Shown here piece by piece: positions 9,535-18,361 of a stretch of 64,000 nucleotides of DNA. How positions within the stretch are numbered: position 1 is the stretch's first letter; every line of letters starts with the position of its first letter. Where the stretch lies: positions 1-64,000 of the forward strand of contig CALMRZ010000024.1 of the NCBI GenBank assembly GCA_937872225.1, read 5' to 3'. Both the position numbers and the translations under genes were made by a program. The notes under the pieces are model-generated. The model had not been told where the DNA came from and made no database searches. It worked only from the letters and a program-made list of their open reading frames with translations. Source of the DNA: an uncultured Spirochaetota bacterium. Its GTDB lineage: Bacteria > Spirochaetota > UBA4802 > UBA5550.

Positions 9535-9564
9535 CTTAAACTTAAAGTTAACTTTAATTTTAAG
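9535..9564. promoter_or_regulatory. 30-bp palindrome, likely operator of the MerR regulator
   Basis: The core TTAAAGTTAACTTTAA (9542-9557) is a perfect 16-bp palindrome. It is extended symmetrically by CTTAAA (9535-9540) and TTTAAG (9559-9564), with only the pair 9541/9558 unpaired. TTGACA at 9515-9520 lies just upstream, so a bound dimer would sit over the -10 region. It ends 10 bases before the MerR start, consistent with autoregulation. The AT-rich palindrome centred on GTTAAC recalls LiuR-type sites of MerR regulators of acyl-CoA catabolism. Confidence 0.75.
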
Positions 9565-9573
9565 GGTTCCCGC

Positions 9574-9969
9574 ATGCCGGACGAAACCTTTACCATATCC
9601 GAGCTTGCCGAACAGCTGGACATCAATCCCTCGACAATCCGCTTTTATGAGCAGAAAGGCCTCATCACCCCGGGCAGGACCAAGGGGAACCAGCGCGTTT
9701 ACACCCGCCAGGACCGCGGGCGCCTTAAGCTGATCCTGCGGGGCAAACGGTTCGGCGCCACCTTGGACCAGATCGCGGAAATGATCGGCATGGCGGACGA
9801 CACTATAAACGAGAAGAGCCAGATCGACACCAGCCTCTATTACATTGACCGGAAAATTGACGACATCGCCAGGCAGAAGAATGAACTCGATCTTTTCCAG
9901 GCCGACCTCATGGCATTGAAGCGCAGGCTTCAGAAAAGGCGGCGGGAGCTGTCGCAGATACACGCGTAA
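9574..9969 (+). CDS. MerR-family transcriptional regulator
   Basis: 131 residues. The N-terminal winged helix-turn-helix has the MerR hallmarks FTISELAEQLDINPSTIRFYEQKGLITPGRTKGNQRVYT. It is followed by a helix (DRGRLKLILRGKRFGATLDQIAEMI) and a long dimerisation helix. There is no C-terminal metal-binding Cys, which fits the subgroup that controls acyl-CoA or leucine catabolism (LiuR-like) rather than metals. I start at ATG 9574, because an upstream start would put the operator inside the gene. The acyl-CoA dehydrogenase begins 19 bases downstream and is the probable target, together with autoregulation through the palindrome at 9535-9564. Confidence 0.9.
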   Translation: MPDETFTISELAEQLDINPSTIRFYEQKGLITPGRTKGNQRVYTRQDRGRLKLILRGKRFGATLDQIAEMIGMADDTINEKSQIDTSLYYIDRKIDDIARQKNELDLFQADLMALKRRLQKRRRELSQIHA

Positions 9970-9988
9970 TACCAACAGGAGGTTCACC

Positions 9989-11236
9989 ATGTTTGATTTT
10001 ATCATGACTGAAGCGCAGAAAAAACTCCGGGACGAAGCGCGCGAGTTTACCCGGTGGGTACCCCGCGAGATGATCCTCGACATGGACTCGGAAAGGCTCC
10101 AGTTCCCCCGCGAATACCTGAAAGAGTGCGGCAGGCGGAACCTGCTCGGCATCAGGATCGCGAAGGAACTGGGGGGCCGGGGACTCGGCTGGGTGGAAGA
10201 CGGCATTGTGGCCGAGGAAATCGGCGTCGCCAGCTATTCCCTCGCCTGCCTCTGGGGCGTGGGCGCCGACATTGTCTGCGAGGCGGTGGCGACCTTTGGA
10301 TCCGAAGAGCTGAAAAATGCCGTCGTGGTGCCGCTGCTCAAGGGCGATGTATACGCCGCCGAGTGCCTCACGGAACCCCGGGGCGGCTCGGACTTTTTCG
10401 GGGCCACGACGACCGCGCGCAGGGACGGCGGCGACTGGATCATCAACGGCCAGAAGCGCTTCATCGTGGGAGCAGAAGGCGCGGACTGGTTCATGACCTA
10501 CGCCGTGACCGACCCGGGGGCGCCGGCCCACAAGCGGCTTACCTGCTTCATGATCCCGCGGGACGCCGGCGTTGAATCGAAGTATCTCTACGGACTCATG
10601 GGAGTGCGGGGGGGAGGAGCGGGCCGGGTGATTTTCAACGACGTGCGCATCCCCGAGCGTTATGCCCTCAACGGCATCAACGGCGGTTTTGACGTCTTTG
10701 TGAAGAACATGATCCCCGAACGGCTGGGAACCGCGCTCATGACCATCGGCTCGGTCCGCCCGGCGGTGGAGATCGCCACCCGTTACACGTCGAAGCGCAA
10801 GGCCTTCGGACAGCCGATAATGAACTTCCAGGCTGTCGGCTTCAAGGTGGCCGATTCGGTCATGATGATGGACGCGATACGCTCGGTCGGCTACACCGCG
10901 GCGCTGGCAGCGGACAACCCGGCGTCCCATCCGGGGCGGGTAAGGCGCATGGCTTCGCAGGCCAAGAAATTCATAACCGAGGGCGCCTGGCAAATCGCCA
11001 ACAACTGCATGCAGGTGATGGGCGGCATCGGCTACACCAACGTGTTCCCCCTCGAGCGCATCGTTCGCGACATCCGGCTGGCCTCAATCTGGGTCGGGAC
11101 CAACGAGATCCAGCAGTCCATCATACAGACTGAATGGTACAAGGAATATGCCAAGGTCTATTCAAAAGAAGCGGTGCGTGACGTGGAGCAGGACGCAGTC
11201 AGCGCCGATCAGGTTGAGGAAAAAGTATACGAATAG
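9989..11236 (+). CDS. Acyl-CoA dehydrogenase (isovaleryl/long-chain-like catalytic position)
   Basis: 415 residues, full ACAD length. It oxidises an acyl-CoA to the 2-enoyl-CoA with FAD and passes electrons to ETF. Motifs include CLTEPRGGSDF, RFIVGAEGADW, RKAFGQPIMNFQ and MQVMGGIGYTN. At the usual C-terminal catalytic position (YEGT in short/medium-chain enzymes) this protein has WVGT (V369), so Glu is missing there. A Glu is instead present at E244 in MIPERLG, which aligns with the catalytic Glu of isovaleryl- and long-chain-acyl-CoA dehydrogenases. A strong AGGAGG precedes the ATG. It is co-transcribed with the MerR regulator; the substrate is not certain. Confidence 0.93.
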   Translation: MFDFIMTEAQKKLRDEAREFTRWVPREMILDMDSERLQFPREYLKECGRRNLLGIRIAKELGGRGLGWVEDGIVAEEIGVASYSLACLWGVGADIVCEAVATFGSEELKNAVVVPLLKGDVYAAECLTEPRGGSDFFGATTTARRDGGDWIINGQKRFIVGAEGADWFMTYAVTDPGAPAHKRLTCFMIPRDAGVESKYLYGLMGVRGGGAGRVIFNDVRIPERYALNGINGGFDVFVKNMIPERLGTALMTIGSVRPAVEIATRYTSKRKAFGQPIMNFQAVGFKVADSVMMMDAIRSVGYTAALAADNPASHPGRVRRMASQAKKFITEGAWQIANNCMQVMGGIGYTNVFPLERIVRDIRLASIWVGTNEIQQSIIQTEWYKEYAKVYSKEAVRDVEQDAVSADQVEEKVYE

Positions 11237-11571
11237 ATGATCCTGCATATATAAAAACACCGGCCGTGTCCGAAAGGCATCGCCCTCGAGACATAATTGC
11301 CGGGAAACCGCATGCATGACCCCATCAGCCGCGCGCAGCACGGTACCGGGATTGGAAAATGCGGTTTTTAATTATACTCAGGAATTATTTTGATTGAAAT
11401 TTTTTTTATAACCATACAAGATGTTTAAGACGTACGATTAATATTGTATAAGTCGTTGTCGCATTCCCCGTTCCCGGCCGGGAAAGGGATGCATGTACAT
11501 AGCAATCTCCAAACTGGTGCTATGATATACGATACCGGCAGCGACATTACACCGAACAAAGGAAATCATTC
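11237..11571 (+). promoter_or_regulatory. Intergenic region with a candidate promoter and leader hairpin
   Basis: 335 bases without a gene. An AT-rich stretch holds TTAAGA (11425-11430), 16 bases, then TATAAG (11447-11452), a plausible sigma-70-type promoter for the downstream MBL gene. In the resulting leader the palindrome TTCCCGGCCGGGAA (11471-11484), flanked by CCC and GGG, would form a stable hairpin about 90 bases before the start codon. No other feature was recognised. Confidence 0.4.
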
Positions 11572-12534
11572 ATGCAGATAAAACTGTGGGGGGTCCGGGG
11601 TTCACTTCCTTCTCCGACAACGAACGATGAATATTCCAAGAAAATAACCATGATCCTGGATCTCGCTATCAAGGCCGGATTGAGAAACACCTCCGGCATT
11701 CCGGAGTTCCTTAAATCCCTGCCGGACGATCTCAGGTATGTGTACGGCGGCAACACCACCTGCGTCAGCGTGACATCCAACAGCGGGAAAATATACATCC
11801 TCGACTGCGGATCCGGGATCAGGCTCCTGGGCTACGAGCTGATGAAAGGGCCCTGCGGCAAAGGCCAGGGCGTCCTCGATATATTCATGACGCATTACCA
11901 CTGGGACCACATCCAGGGACTCCCGTTTTTTACGCCCCTGTACATCAAGGGGAACACGCTCAATTTCCACTCACCCTATAGGGACCAGAAGAAATTCCTG
12001 ACGAACCAGATGGCGGCGCCCTATTTCCCGGCGCTTTTCGACGGCACCGAATCGGCAAAGAATTTCGTCCATCTCGATGTCAACAACCCGGATCCCGTAA
12101 AGCTTGAAGACGATCTCTATGTCGACATCTTCCCGCTGAAGCATCCCGGCGGCAGCTTTGCCTACCGGTTTAAGCAGGCCGGAAAGACCTTTATTTTCGC
12201 CACCGATGCGGAGTTCACCGGCGAAGTGTTCGAGAAGGGCCACGACAAGATTTACGAATTTTTCCAATACGCGGACCTGCTGATCATAGATTCCCAGTAC
12301 ACCCTTGACGAATCCTTCATGAAATTCGACTGGGGACACACAAGCTACACCATGGCGATCAACTGCGGTCTTCGCTGGAAGGTCAAAAATCTCGTCATGA
12401 CGCACCACGAGCCGGCCTATACCGATACCAAGCTTCATGAAAATTACAGAGCCGCGATTGAGCACGGCGAAAACTGCGGGAACGAAACGACCAGAATATA
12501 TATCGCCACCGAGGGCATGACCTTCAGTCTTTGA
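11572..12534 (+). CDS. MBL-fold metallo-hydrolase
   Basis: 320 residues. It opens with MQIKLWGVRGSLPSP, typical of the phosphodiesterase/PhnP-like branch of metallo-beta-lactamase-fold proteins. It carries the metal-binding motif THYHWDHIQG (HxHxDH), with further ligands in KHPGGSFAYR, FATDAEF and the C-terminal THHEPAYTD. It has an unusual insertion between residues ~20 and 60 before VYGGNTTCV. It is cytoplasmic, with no signal peptide. The family hydrolyses phosphodiesters or related substrates; the actual substrate is unknown. AAGGAA precedes the ATG. Confidence 0.9.
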   Translation: MQIKLWGVRGSLPSPTTNDEYSKKITMILDLAIKAGLRNTSGIPEFLKSLPDDLRYVYGGNTTCVSVTSNSGKIYILDCGSGIRLLGYELMKGPCGKGQGVLDIFMTHYHWDHIQGLPFFTPLYIKGNTLNFHSPYRDQKKFLTNQMAAPYFPALFDGTESAKNFVHLDVNNPDPVKLEDDLYVDIFPLKHPGGSFAYRFKQAGKTFIFATDAEFTGEVFEKGHDKIYEFFQYADLLIIDSQYTLDESFMKFDWGHTSYTMAINCGLRWKVKNLVMTHHEPAYTDTKLHENYRAAIEHGENCGNETTRIYIATEGMTFSL

Positions 12535-12585
12535 CGCAGATCAGCAGGAATTGCTGCTGATGCCGTATGGCCCCCGTGAAAAACC

Positions 12586-13443
12586 ATGCAGAAAATGAAA
12601 ATTGGAAATATTCATCACTCCGTCATACCGCTTGTAGCCGTCATTATCATAGCCTTCACCGGAACCGCCCAGGCCCAGAGGACCAAGTCGAGCCTTGCGG
12701 CCGGCAAGCAAAGAAACGCGGAAAAGGGCCTGAAGGACAACCGGTATTTTTTCTATTTTATCAACATGTCCATAACGAACCTGGGCACGGACGAGGAAAA
12801 AAAGGAATTCAAGGAAGCTATACAGCGTGATATAATCGCCCAGAATCTCTACATGAAATTCATGTTCGGCGAGTCCTTCGAAGAAATACTCAAGTCGCAG
12901 AAAATCCTGATCGACCTTTATCGGAAGACCCTGAACAGGGACATTGCCATGTCAAAAAAGCTCCTCAACGGCTTCGCCCCGGCCGTCATCAGGAACAATG
13001 ATTATCTTGCCCGCCACTACCTGCACCTCGGCTACCGGGACACGACCGACGCGCGGATAGACCTGATGATGGCCGATAATTTTGACGAGAGGCTCTACTC
13101 GATGCGGCTGTACCGTTATTCCAAGGCGATCAAGAAGGTTAAGCACGGCAAGCGGTACGCCCTCTTCGCCCTGCTCCAGAATAAATACGCCCAGGACCGG
13201 AAAAAGGGATTGGGACCGCAAGGTTTCAGGGACAAGAAAAAGGAGTTCGGACATCACACCTATGACGAGCTGAAAAAACTCATTGCCGAGGCGTCAAGCG
13301 ATGAACAGCGCGATTACAACCTGCTTATCCACACCGATAACTATTACCGTCCCAAAGACGAAAAGTCATTTTACGACATTATATGGGACAAGCCGGACCT
13401 GTCCGAGATCAAAGAATATAATGAATACCTGCAGATGAAATGA
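12586..13443 (+). CDS. Secreted protein of unknown function
   Basis: 285 residues with a signal peptide ending near TAQAQRT (start at MQKMKIG; the ATG three codons later is equally possible). The mature part is helical and highly charged, with many Lys, Tyr and Asp residues and no Cys. Recognisable stretches are YFFYFINMSITNLGTDEEKKEFKEAIQRD and FAPAVIRNNDYLARHYLHLGYRD. I do not know the family. It is followed immediately, with overlapping or adjacent stop and start, by the lytic transglycosylase, so it is probably part of the same envelope operon. An 8-bp hairpin (ATCAGCAG...CTGCTGAT) sits in front at 12539-12560. Confidence 0.75.
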   Translation: MQKMKIGNIHHSVIPLVAVIIIAFTGTAQAQRTKSSLAAGKQRNAEKGLKDNRYFFYFINMSITNLGTDEEKKEFKEAIQRDIIAQNLYMKFMFGESFEEILKSQKILIDLYRKTLNRDIAMSKKLLNGFAPAVIRNNDYLARHYLHLGYRDTTDARIDLMMADNFDERLYSMRLYRYSKAIKKVKHGKRYALFALLQNKYAQDRKKGLGPQGFRDKKKEFGHHTYDELKKLIAEASSDEQRDYNLLIHTDNYYRPKDEKSFYDIIWDKPDLSEIKEYNEYLQMK

Positions 13444-13444
13444 G

Positions 13445-15736
13445 ATGACCATGAAAACACGCACCATCCTTATTACAGCAATGATCCTGTTGTTTTCCTG
13501 CAGCAATCCGCCCATAAGCGGCAACGGCCTTTCCACCATGGGGTTCTACGCCCCTTCCCGGTCCATCATATCCCTGCTGGAAACCAGGGAGAAGGGTAGC
13601 CATGAACATTTCATGCTCGGCGTCGCGTACAAAAAAGAAAAAAAATACAAGAACGCCATGTTCCATTTTGCCAACAGCTGCTTTGCCGGCCACCGCGACC
13701 CCGGGCTGCGTCTTTTTTCAAATCCGGTGTACCAGTTCGTCAAAGGGTATCACGTGAAATCCGACTACTATGATGATGCCGTATACGAGCTGGCGGACCT
13801 ATTTTTCCTCTACGGCGAGCACGGCTTCGTGGTGAAATTCATTGATCTCATGGGGAGCGGCCGCAGTGCCCTTTACCGCGACGCGATGCTTCTTAAATCG
13901 AAGTCCCTGGCGGTCCAGAAAAAATATGACGAAGCGCTGTCGGTTTTGAAAAAACTCCATGAAGCATATGATGATCCCGAATCGCGGTCCGTCATCCTCC
14001 TCAGGACAGGGTCCATCCTGGAAAAAAAATCGGATTATATAGGCGCCGTCGACCATTATATCCGCGTATTCGAGGTCGATGTCAAGGGGTGGCAGGCGGC
14101 ATCCGCCGCAGACCTTCTTGCGGCCCTGATGGAAAAAAAACCTCGTGAACTGAACGGGAGGGAAAAACTGCTCTTTGCCAAGGCCCTCTATCACGGTAAA
14201 ATGTACCGGGAGTCCATAGCCCTCCTCAGCGCCATCAAGCCGGAACCGGCGGACCGGGCCGAGGCCGACACCTACCTGGTGCGGGCCCTCACCCGCGACA
14301 ACGCCACCGCCGCCGTCCAGGCCCTCATCAGGGAACGATCTGGCGACCCGGCCCTTCTCAAGGCACAGGGGGACGAGTTCTGGGACATGGGCAGCAAGAA
14401 CAGCGCCATTACGGCATACCTGCAGGTGATACAATCCGGGAAGGAACCCTACGCCCAGGCCGCTCTCCAGAGAACCGCCAGGTTTCTCGAGGAGAATAAA
14501 CGCGCCGGTCACGAACAATACCTCATTGATTACAAGAACAAATATTCTGACGACCACGCGGGCCATTTCCTGTGGCTCATGGGGCGCAACATGATCCGGG
14601 GCAAAAACAACGACCGGGCCGTCCAGTACCTGGAAGAATCGGTTTCGAAATATCCGAAGGGAAGCCATTCCGACGAATGCCGTTTCTGGCTCCACAAGAT
14701 CCACGCCGGATCAGGCAGCGGCGAAAAGGCGCTGGCGGCTGCCACGCAGCTTGTCGCGATGAACCCTGACTCGCCCTATACCTGGCTCCTGATAAAGCAG
14801 CAGGCCGCGCTTTTTTCCGAGCAGGACCTCGAGCGGCAGTTCAGCAGGGCCCTCCAGGAACAGAAGAGCGATGCCGCCCTGTACTGGCATTCCCTCCTTC
14901 TGGCGAAACAGAAATCGATGAAGAAGCGGACGGAACGCATCGGCTCGCTTGATTCACCCGATATCGGCCGGTACCGGGAGATGGAAAAATTGATATCATC
15001 CATGAAAACAACTTCCGGATACGGCGGGGCGTTCAAGAAGCTTGACGCCTATTTCCTTGTGGGATACAGCGCGGGGATCAACCGGGAAATGAAGCTGCTT
15101 CCGAAGACCGATGAAGCGCGGAAAGACAAATTTATCGCGCTGGCCCATTACAGCAGAAAATACGGCTATGCCTACCTCGAGGTCTTTTCCTGTCTGGAGC
15201 TTTTCAAGCTGCTGGGCCTGAAGGAGAACATAGCCCTCATGCCCGAAGAGATGGCCGCAATGCTGTTCCCCACACCGTTTGACGACTGCGTCTCAAAGTA
15301 CAGCGCCCTCTACTCGGTGGATCGGAACATCATCTATGCCCTGGCGAAGGCCGAATCCCTCTTCAAGCAGAACGCCGTATCTTCAGCCGGCGCCTCCGGG
15401 CTCATGCAGCTCATGCCGTCCACGGCGCGGGGGATAGCGCGGGGCCTGCGCCTCGAAAACTATGACCTCGCGGACCCGTGCACGTCGATACAGCTTGGCG
15501 CCAAGTATATAGCCGGCCTCCTGAAGGAATTCAAGGGTAACTACCAGTACGCGGTCGCGGCTTACAACGCCGGCGCCGGCAACGTCGCCAAGTGGAAGGA
15601 CCGGTACAAAAACGAGGACATGGATTATTTCACCGAATTCACGCCGTTTATCGAAACCCGCTACTACATCCTTCGCACCGATAAGTTCCTGACGCAGTAC
15701 GGCATCATTCACGGAGGAAAAACAGCTGCCCGATGA
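13445..15736 (+). CDS. TPR-containing lytic transglycosylase (Slt family), probable lipoprotein
   Basis: 763 residues. The N-terminus MKTRTILITAMILLFSCSNP looks like a lipoprotein signal with Cys as the modified residue. Residues ~40-560 are helical TPR-like repeats, as in the doughnut domain of soluble lytic transglycosylase. The C-terminal ~150 residues form the catalytic SLT domain: IIYALAKAESLFKQNAVSSAGASGLMQLMPSTARGIA contains the catalytic Glu (AKAES) and the GLMQLMPSTA signature, followed by AVAAYNAGAGNVAKW. It cleaves peptidoglycan glycan strands, forming 1,6-anhydro ends, in the periplasm. The stop overlaps a possible start of the HEAT lipoprotein (ATGA). Confidence 0.93.
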   Translation: MTMKTRTILITAMILLFSCSNPPISGNGLSTMGFYAPSRSIISLLETREKGSHEHFMLGVAYKKEKKYKNAMFHFANSCFAGHRDPGLRLFSNPVYQFVKGYHVKSDYYDDAVYELADLFFLYGEHGFVVKFIDLMGSGRSALYRDAMLLKSKSLAVQKKYDEALSVLKKLHEAYDDPESRSVILLRTGSILEKKSDYIGAVDHYIRVFEVDVKGWQAASAADLLAALMEKKPRELNGREKLLFAKALYHGKMYRESIALLSAIKPEPADRAEADTYLVRALTRDNATAAVQALIRERSGDPALLKAQGDEFWDMGSKNSAITAYLQVIQSGKEPYAQAALQRTARFLEENKRAGHEQYLIDYKNKYSDDHAGHFLWLMGRNMIRGKNNDRAVQYLEESVSKYPKGSHSDECRFWLHKIHAGSGSGEKALAAATQLVAMNPDSPYTWLLIKQQAALFSEQDLERQFSRALQEQKSDAALYWHSLLLAKQKSMKKRTERIGSLDSPDIGRYREMEKLISSMKTTSGYGGAFKKLDAYFLVGYSAGINREMKLLPKTDEARKDKFIALAHYSRKYGYAYLEVFSCLELFKLLGLKENIALMPEEMAAMLFPTPFDDCVSKYSALYSVDRNIIYALAKAESLFKQNAVSSAGASGLMQLMPSTARGIARGLRLENYDLADPCTSIQLGAKYIAGLLKEFKGNYQYAVAAYNAGAGNVAKWKDRYKNEDMDYFTEFTPFIETRYYILRTDKFLTQYGIIHGGKTAAR

Positions 15737-15801
15737 CAGCGGAAGCCTGCCGGTACTGCCTTTTTTTCTCACCTTACCGGCAGGGAACGGGCCATATCCG
15801 C

Positions 15802-16593
15802 GTGAAAAACCTGGCTTTATTTCTGCTATTTTTCTTCTGTATCCAGCCGGCGGGGTGCGGCGTGTTCCAGAAATCAGACTTCGTGCGGGTGCAGAAACAG
15901 AGGGAGGCCGCCCTGCGGTATCCGGGCGCGAACTGGATTGAGCGGCGCGATATCGTCCGCGCCGTGGTTGATTACTACGGCAAGGACAGGAACGACCTGG
16001 TCATCGGTATCCTGACCTATGCGGCGCAGGACCCGCAGCCCGCGGTGAGGATTGAGGCCGTTCAGAGCCTTGCGAAAATAAAATCAGACCGCACCCTGCC
16101 CCTTGTTAAAAAAACAGCCCTTGAAGACAGGAACGACAACGTCCGGTGGTATGCGATCAGGGCCCTGAGGTCCTTCAGGGACCCGTCCTCGGCTGATGTG
16201 TTCATCCGGGGCCTTGAAAGCAGAGACTGGCTTATCAGGGAGGAATCCATAAAGGGCATATGTTCACTGGATGACACGACCGTAAGATCCAGGCTCATCC
16301 CTTTCATCATCAGGGCGCTGAACGATCCCAGCACCAGCGTCATGCTGACAACACTGCGCTGGATCAGGACCAGGGACGACCGGCTGTATGCGGCGATATC
16401 GGAAAAACTGAGGAACGCAACGGAGTACAATTACTCCCTCATCCAGGCCTCCCTCCTCGCGTTGAGGGGATATCAGCTCGACTCAAAAACAAAAGAGAAG
16501 GTCATAGGCCTTCTCCTTCACAATAATCCGCAGATCCGGGTCCTTGCCCTCAGGGTGTTGAAGAAGGACAGTGCCCTTGAAAAACAGGAATGA
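15802..16593 (+). CDS. HEAT-repeat lipoprotein
   Basis: About 263 residues from the GTG at 15802, which gives a compact lipoprotein signal (KNLALFLLFFFCIQPAGC). An ATG at 15733 overlapping the preceding stop would add 23 residues and an unusually long signal region, so I prefer the GTG, though neither has a strong ribosome-binding site. Residues ~60-200 hold four or more HEAT/PBS-lyase-type repeats (AVRIEAVQSLAKI, NVRWYAIRALRSF, LIREESIKGICSL, SVMLTTLRWIRT). It probably acts as a scaffold at the membrane, next to the lytic transglycosylase. Confidence 0.82.
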   Translation: MKNLALFLLFFFCIQPAGCGVFQKSDFVRVQKQREAALRYPGANWIERRDIVRAVVDYYGKDRNDLVIGILTYAAQDPQPAVRIEAVQSLAKIKSDRTLPLVKKTALEDRNDNVRWYAIRALRSFRDPSSADVFIRGLESRDWLIREESIKGICSLDDTTVRSRLIPFIIRALNDPSTSVMLTTLRWIRTRDDRLYAAISEKLRNATEYNYSLIQASLLALRGYQLDSKTKEKVIGLLLHNNPQIRVLALRVLKKDSALEKQE

Positions 16594-16608
16594 TGCCGGC
16601 GCTGAATC

Positions 16609-17430
16609 TTATTTCTCTTTCTCCTTGGAAACGTACACCAGGTTCTTGTTGTCGATCATGTCGCGGGCGTATTTATCCAAGTACTTGGCCTCCAGGTCCT
16701 TCCTTTTTTGCTCGGCCTTTTCCTGTATCGTTTCCTCCTTCCTGGAGCGCTGCAACTGTTTCTTGGCTATCAATTCATTCACTTCCGCTTCAGCCTGGGA
16801 CTTGCTCTGGTAGTCGGCGATGATTCTCATCATCTGGAACATGCTGTCCTTCGCGCCGCGGTAATAATAGATGGAGCTGATAAGGTCCATGGCCGACGCC
16901 GATTTGGCGTCCTTGAACCGCTCGTAATAATCATTGGCCTTCAGGACTCCCGCCTGTCCCTGGTCCAGCAGCTTGTCGGTGGCGGAACGGCCCTCGCTCT
17001 GTTTCAATTTCAGCTTCAGTTTCGCCCGCACGTTCATGTTGATGCTGTCCTTAAGGAGCGCGTTCGTGTCCTGGTTGTATTTCTGTGACAGCTGTTTCGC
17101 AGTGTTGAGTATCGCCGCCTGGTTCTCCTTGAATGCCTTCGCGGACTCCAGCATTTTATTCTGAAAGTACAGGGCGCTGGCCTCGGCATACTGGTCGACG
17201 AGCTTGTCTATTTCGGCCTCGCCGCCGCCGAAATTCATGACCGCCGTGTTGAGCAGCTTGATGGAGCGGAAATTCTCGTAACTGAGCTGCTGGGCTATCG
17301 ACTTAGGATTGCCCCCCATGGGCGCCGGTCCGTAGGAAGGATGATAATCGAATTTATAGGATTGCGCGTATGCTGTCGAAACGATGACCGACATCACACA
17401 TGACATAATCAAGAGCATTCCATTTCTCAT
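16609..17430 (-). CDS. Secreted coiled-coil protein of unknown function
   Basis: 273 residues from the ATG at 17430 (GGGAG precedes it), with signal peptide MRNGMLLIMSCVMSVIVSTAYAQ. The mature chain is rich in Lys, Gln and Ala. It has a Gly-rich junction (MNFGGGEAE) and a long heptad-like C-terminal helix (residues ~200-270, AEVNELIAKKQLQRSRKEETIQEKAEQKRKDLEAKY). No enzymatic motif is seen. It is convergent with the HEAT lipoprotein; a GC-rich inverted repeat separates it from pth behind it. It could be a periplasmic scaffold or chaperone; this is a guess from composition. Confidence 0.78.
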   Translation of the reverse strand: MRNGMLLIMSCVMSVIVSTAYAQSYKFDYHPSYGPAPMGGNPKSIAQQLSYENFRSIKLLNTAVMNFGGGEAEIDKLVDQYAEASALYFQNKMLESAKAFKENQAAILNTAKQLSQKYNQDTNALLKDSINMNVRAKLKLKLKQSEGRSATDKLLDQGQAGVLKANDYYERFKDAKSASAMDLISSIYYYRGAKDSMFQMMRIIADYQSKSQAEAEVNELIAKKQLQRSRKEETIQEKAEQKRKDLEAKYLDKYARDMIDNKNLVYVSKEKEK

Positions 17431-17560
17431 GCTGGCATCTCCCTTATAATTGAATAGAATAATTTCCCCATCCGGGTTCCCGTAAGGAAAGTCTGCATGA
17501 ATGAACAATTAAGTCAAGAAAAAATGCATCCCCCGATGACTTTCCAGGATTAAAATAAAC

Positions 17561-17650
17561 GGGGGGCTGTCTCACAAGTCGTTTTCATGCGATTGATCCC
17601 GATCGGGCTGTTCACGGAATCGCGACGAAACGACTTGCAAAACAGCCCCC
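17561..17650. repeat. 90-bp inverted-repeat element
   Basis: The arms 17562-17584 and 17628-17650 are inverted copies matching at 20 of 23 positions (GGGGGCTGTCTCACAAGTCG / CGACTTGCAAAACAGCCCCC). An inner stem GCGATT/AATCGC adds to the fold. It lies between two minus-strand genes. It has no T-tract, so it is more like a small mobile or palindromic element than an intrinsic terminator. Confidence 0.65.
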
Positions 17651-17665
17651 GGCTCGGCAGGGCGG

Positions 17666-18292
17666 CTATCTCTTTTTCCTGTGGTCGATGTGTATGGCTT
17701 TGACTTTCCTCTTTTTTATCTTGACGGCCCCTTCCGGGTTGCACTTGTCCTGCACCTCTTCGATCGACTGCGTGATGAGGAGGTTGACCACCTTTTCCGT
17801 TTTATTGAGCACATCGATGAGGATGAGGTTCTCATCATCGGTGAAATCCTGAAGGAGATAGTCTTCCATCGTCACCCCTTTCGGCGGGGTCCCGATGCCG
17901 ACCCGTATCTTCGCGAACCTCTCCGACTTGAGGGCCCTGGTCATAGACTCGATCCCGGCATGGGCCAGGTTGGAAAAGAGGTGGTCGACGCGGAGCTCGC
18001 CCAGTTTGAGCGATGAATCCTCCACGATGCAGATGATGTCCCGCACATTGATCAGCAGAAACGAAGCTATGTACAGCACCGATTCGCCGATCAGGTTGAC
18101 AAAGGTCTGGGGCTTCAGGAGAACAACTTCGGTTCCCTTTATCTTGCCCCTGCCGATTACAGATTTCTTCTTCTTTATCCGGACATCAATATTCTCGTTG
18201 TTGCCTATGATGTCAATAACCTTGAAACCGATATTCTGCCTGTTATTCGCAAATTTCTCGCCAGGATTTCCAAAACCAACGATTAACTTCAA
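17666..18292 (-). CDS. pth: Peptidyl-tRNA hydrolase homologue with altered active site
   Basis: 208 residues with the Pth fold throughout: LIVGFGNPGEKF at the N-terminus, KPQTFVNLIGESV, and RVGIGTPPKGV. It is placed after rplY, as is common for pth, in a run of minus-strand genes. However, three canonical active-site residues differ: E. coli His20 is Gln19 (NNRQNIGF), Asp93 is Glu91 (IVEDSSLKLG) and Asn114 of GGHNG is Ala112 (NLAHAG). Asn9 and Asn66, which match E. coli Asn10 and Asn68, are kept. A basic tail (KIKKRKVKAIHIDHRKKR) follows. It may be a divergent enzyme or a repurposed paralogue. Confidence 0.85.
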   Translation of the reverse strand: MKLIVGFGNPGEKFANNRQNIGFKVIDIIGNNENIDVRIKKKKSVIGRGKIKGTEVVLLKPQTFVNLIGESVLYIASFLLINVRDIICIVEDSSLKLGELRVDHLFSNLAHAGIESMTRALKSERFAKIRVGIGTPPKGVTMEDYLLQDFTDDENLILIDVLNKTEKVVNLLITQSIEEVQDKCNPEGAVKIKKRKVKAIHIDHRKKR

Positions 18293-18361
18293 TAATACCG
18301 CTCCCTGTAGTAATATAATCTCGGCCCCTCGGCCGGGTGCAGTAATGAAACGATTCCGGAA

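Noticed and set aside
12567-12830. An 87-codon ORF overlapping the start of the secreted protein at 12586
   Set aside because: It is out of frame with a gene having a clear signal peptide and shows no conserved features.
17561-17650. Rho-independent terminator for pth
   Set aside because: The stem is long and imperfect with a 43-base interior and no T-tract on either strand.
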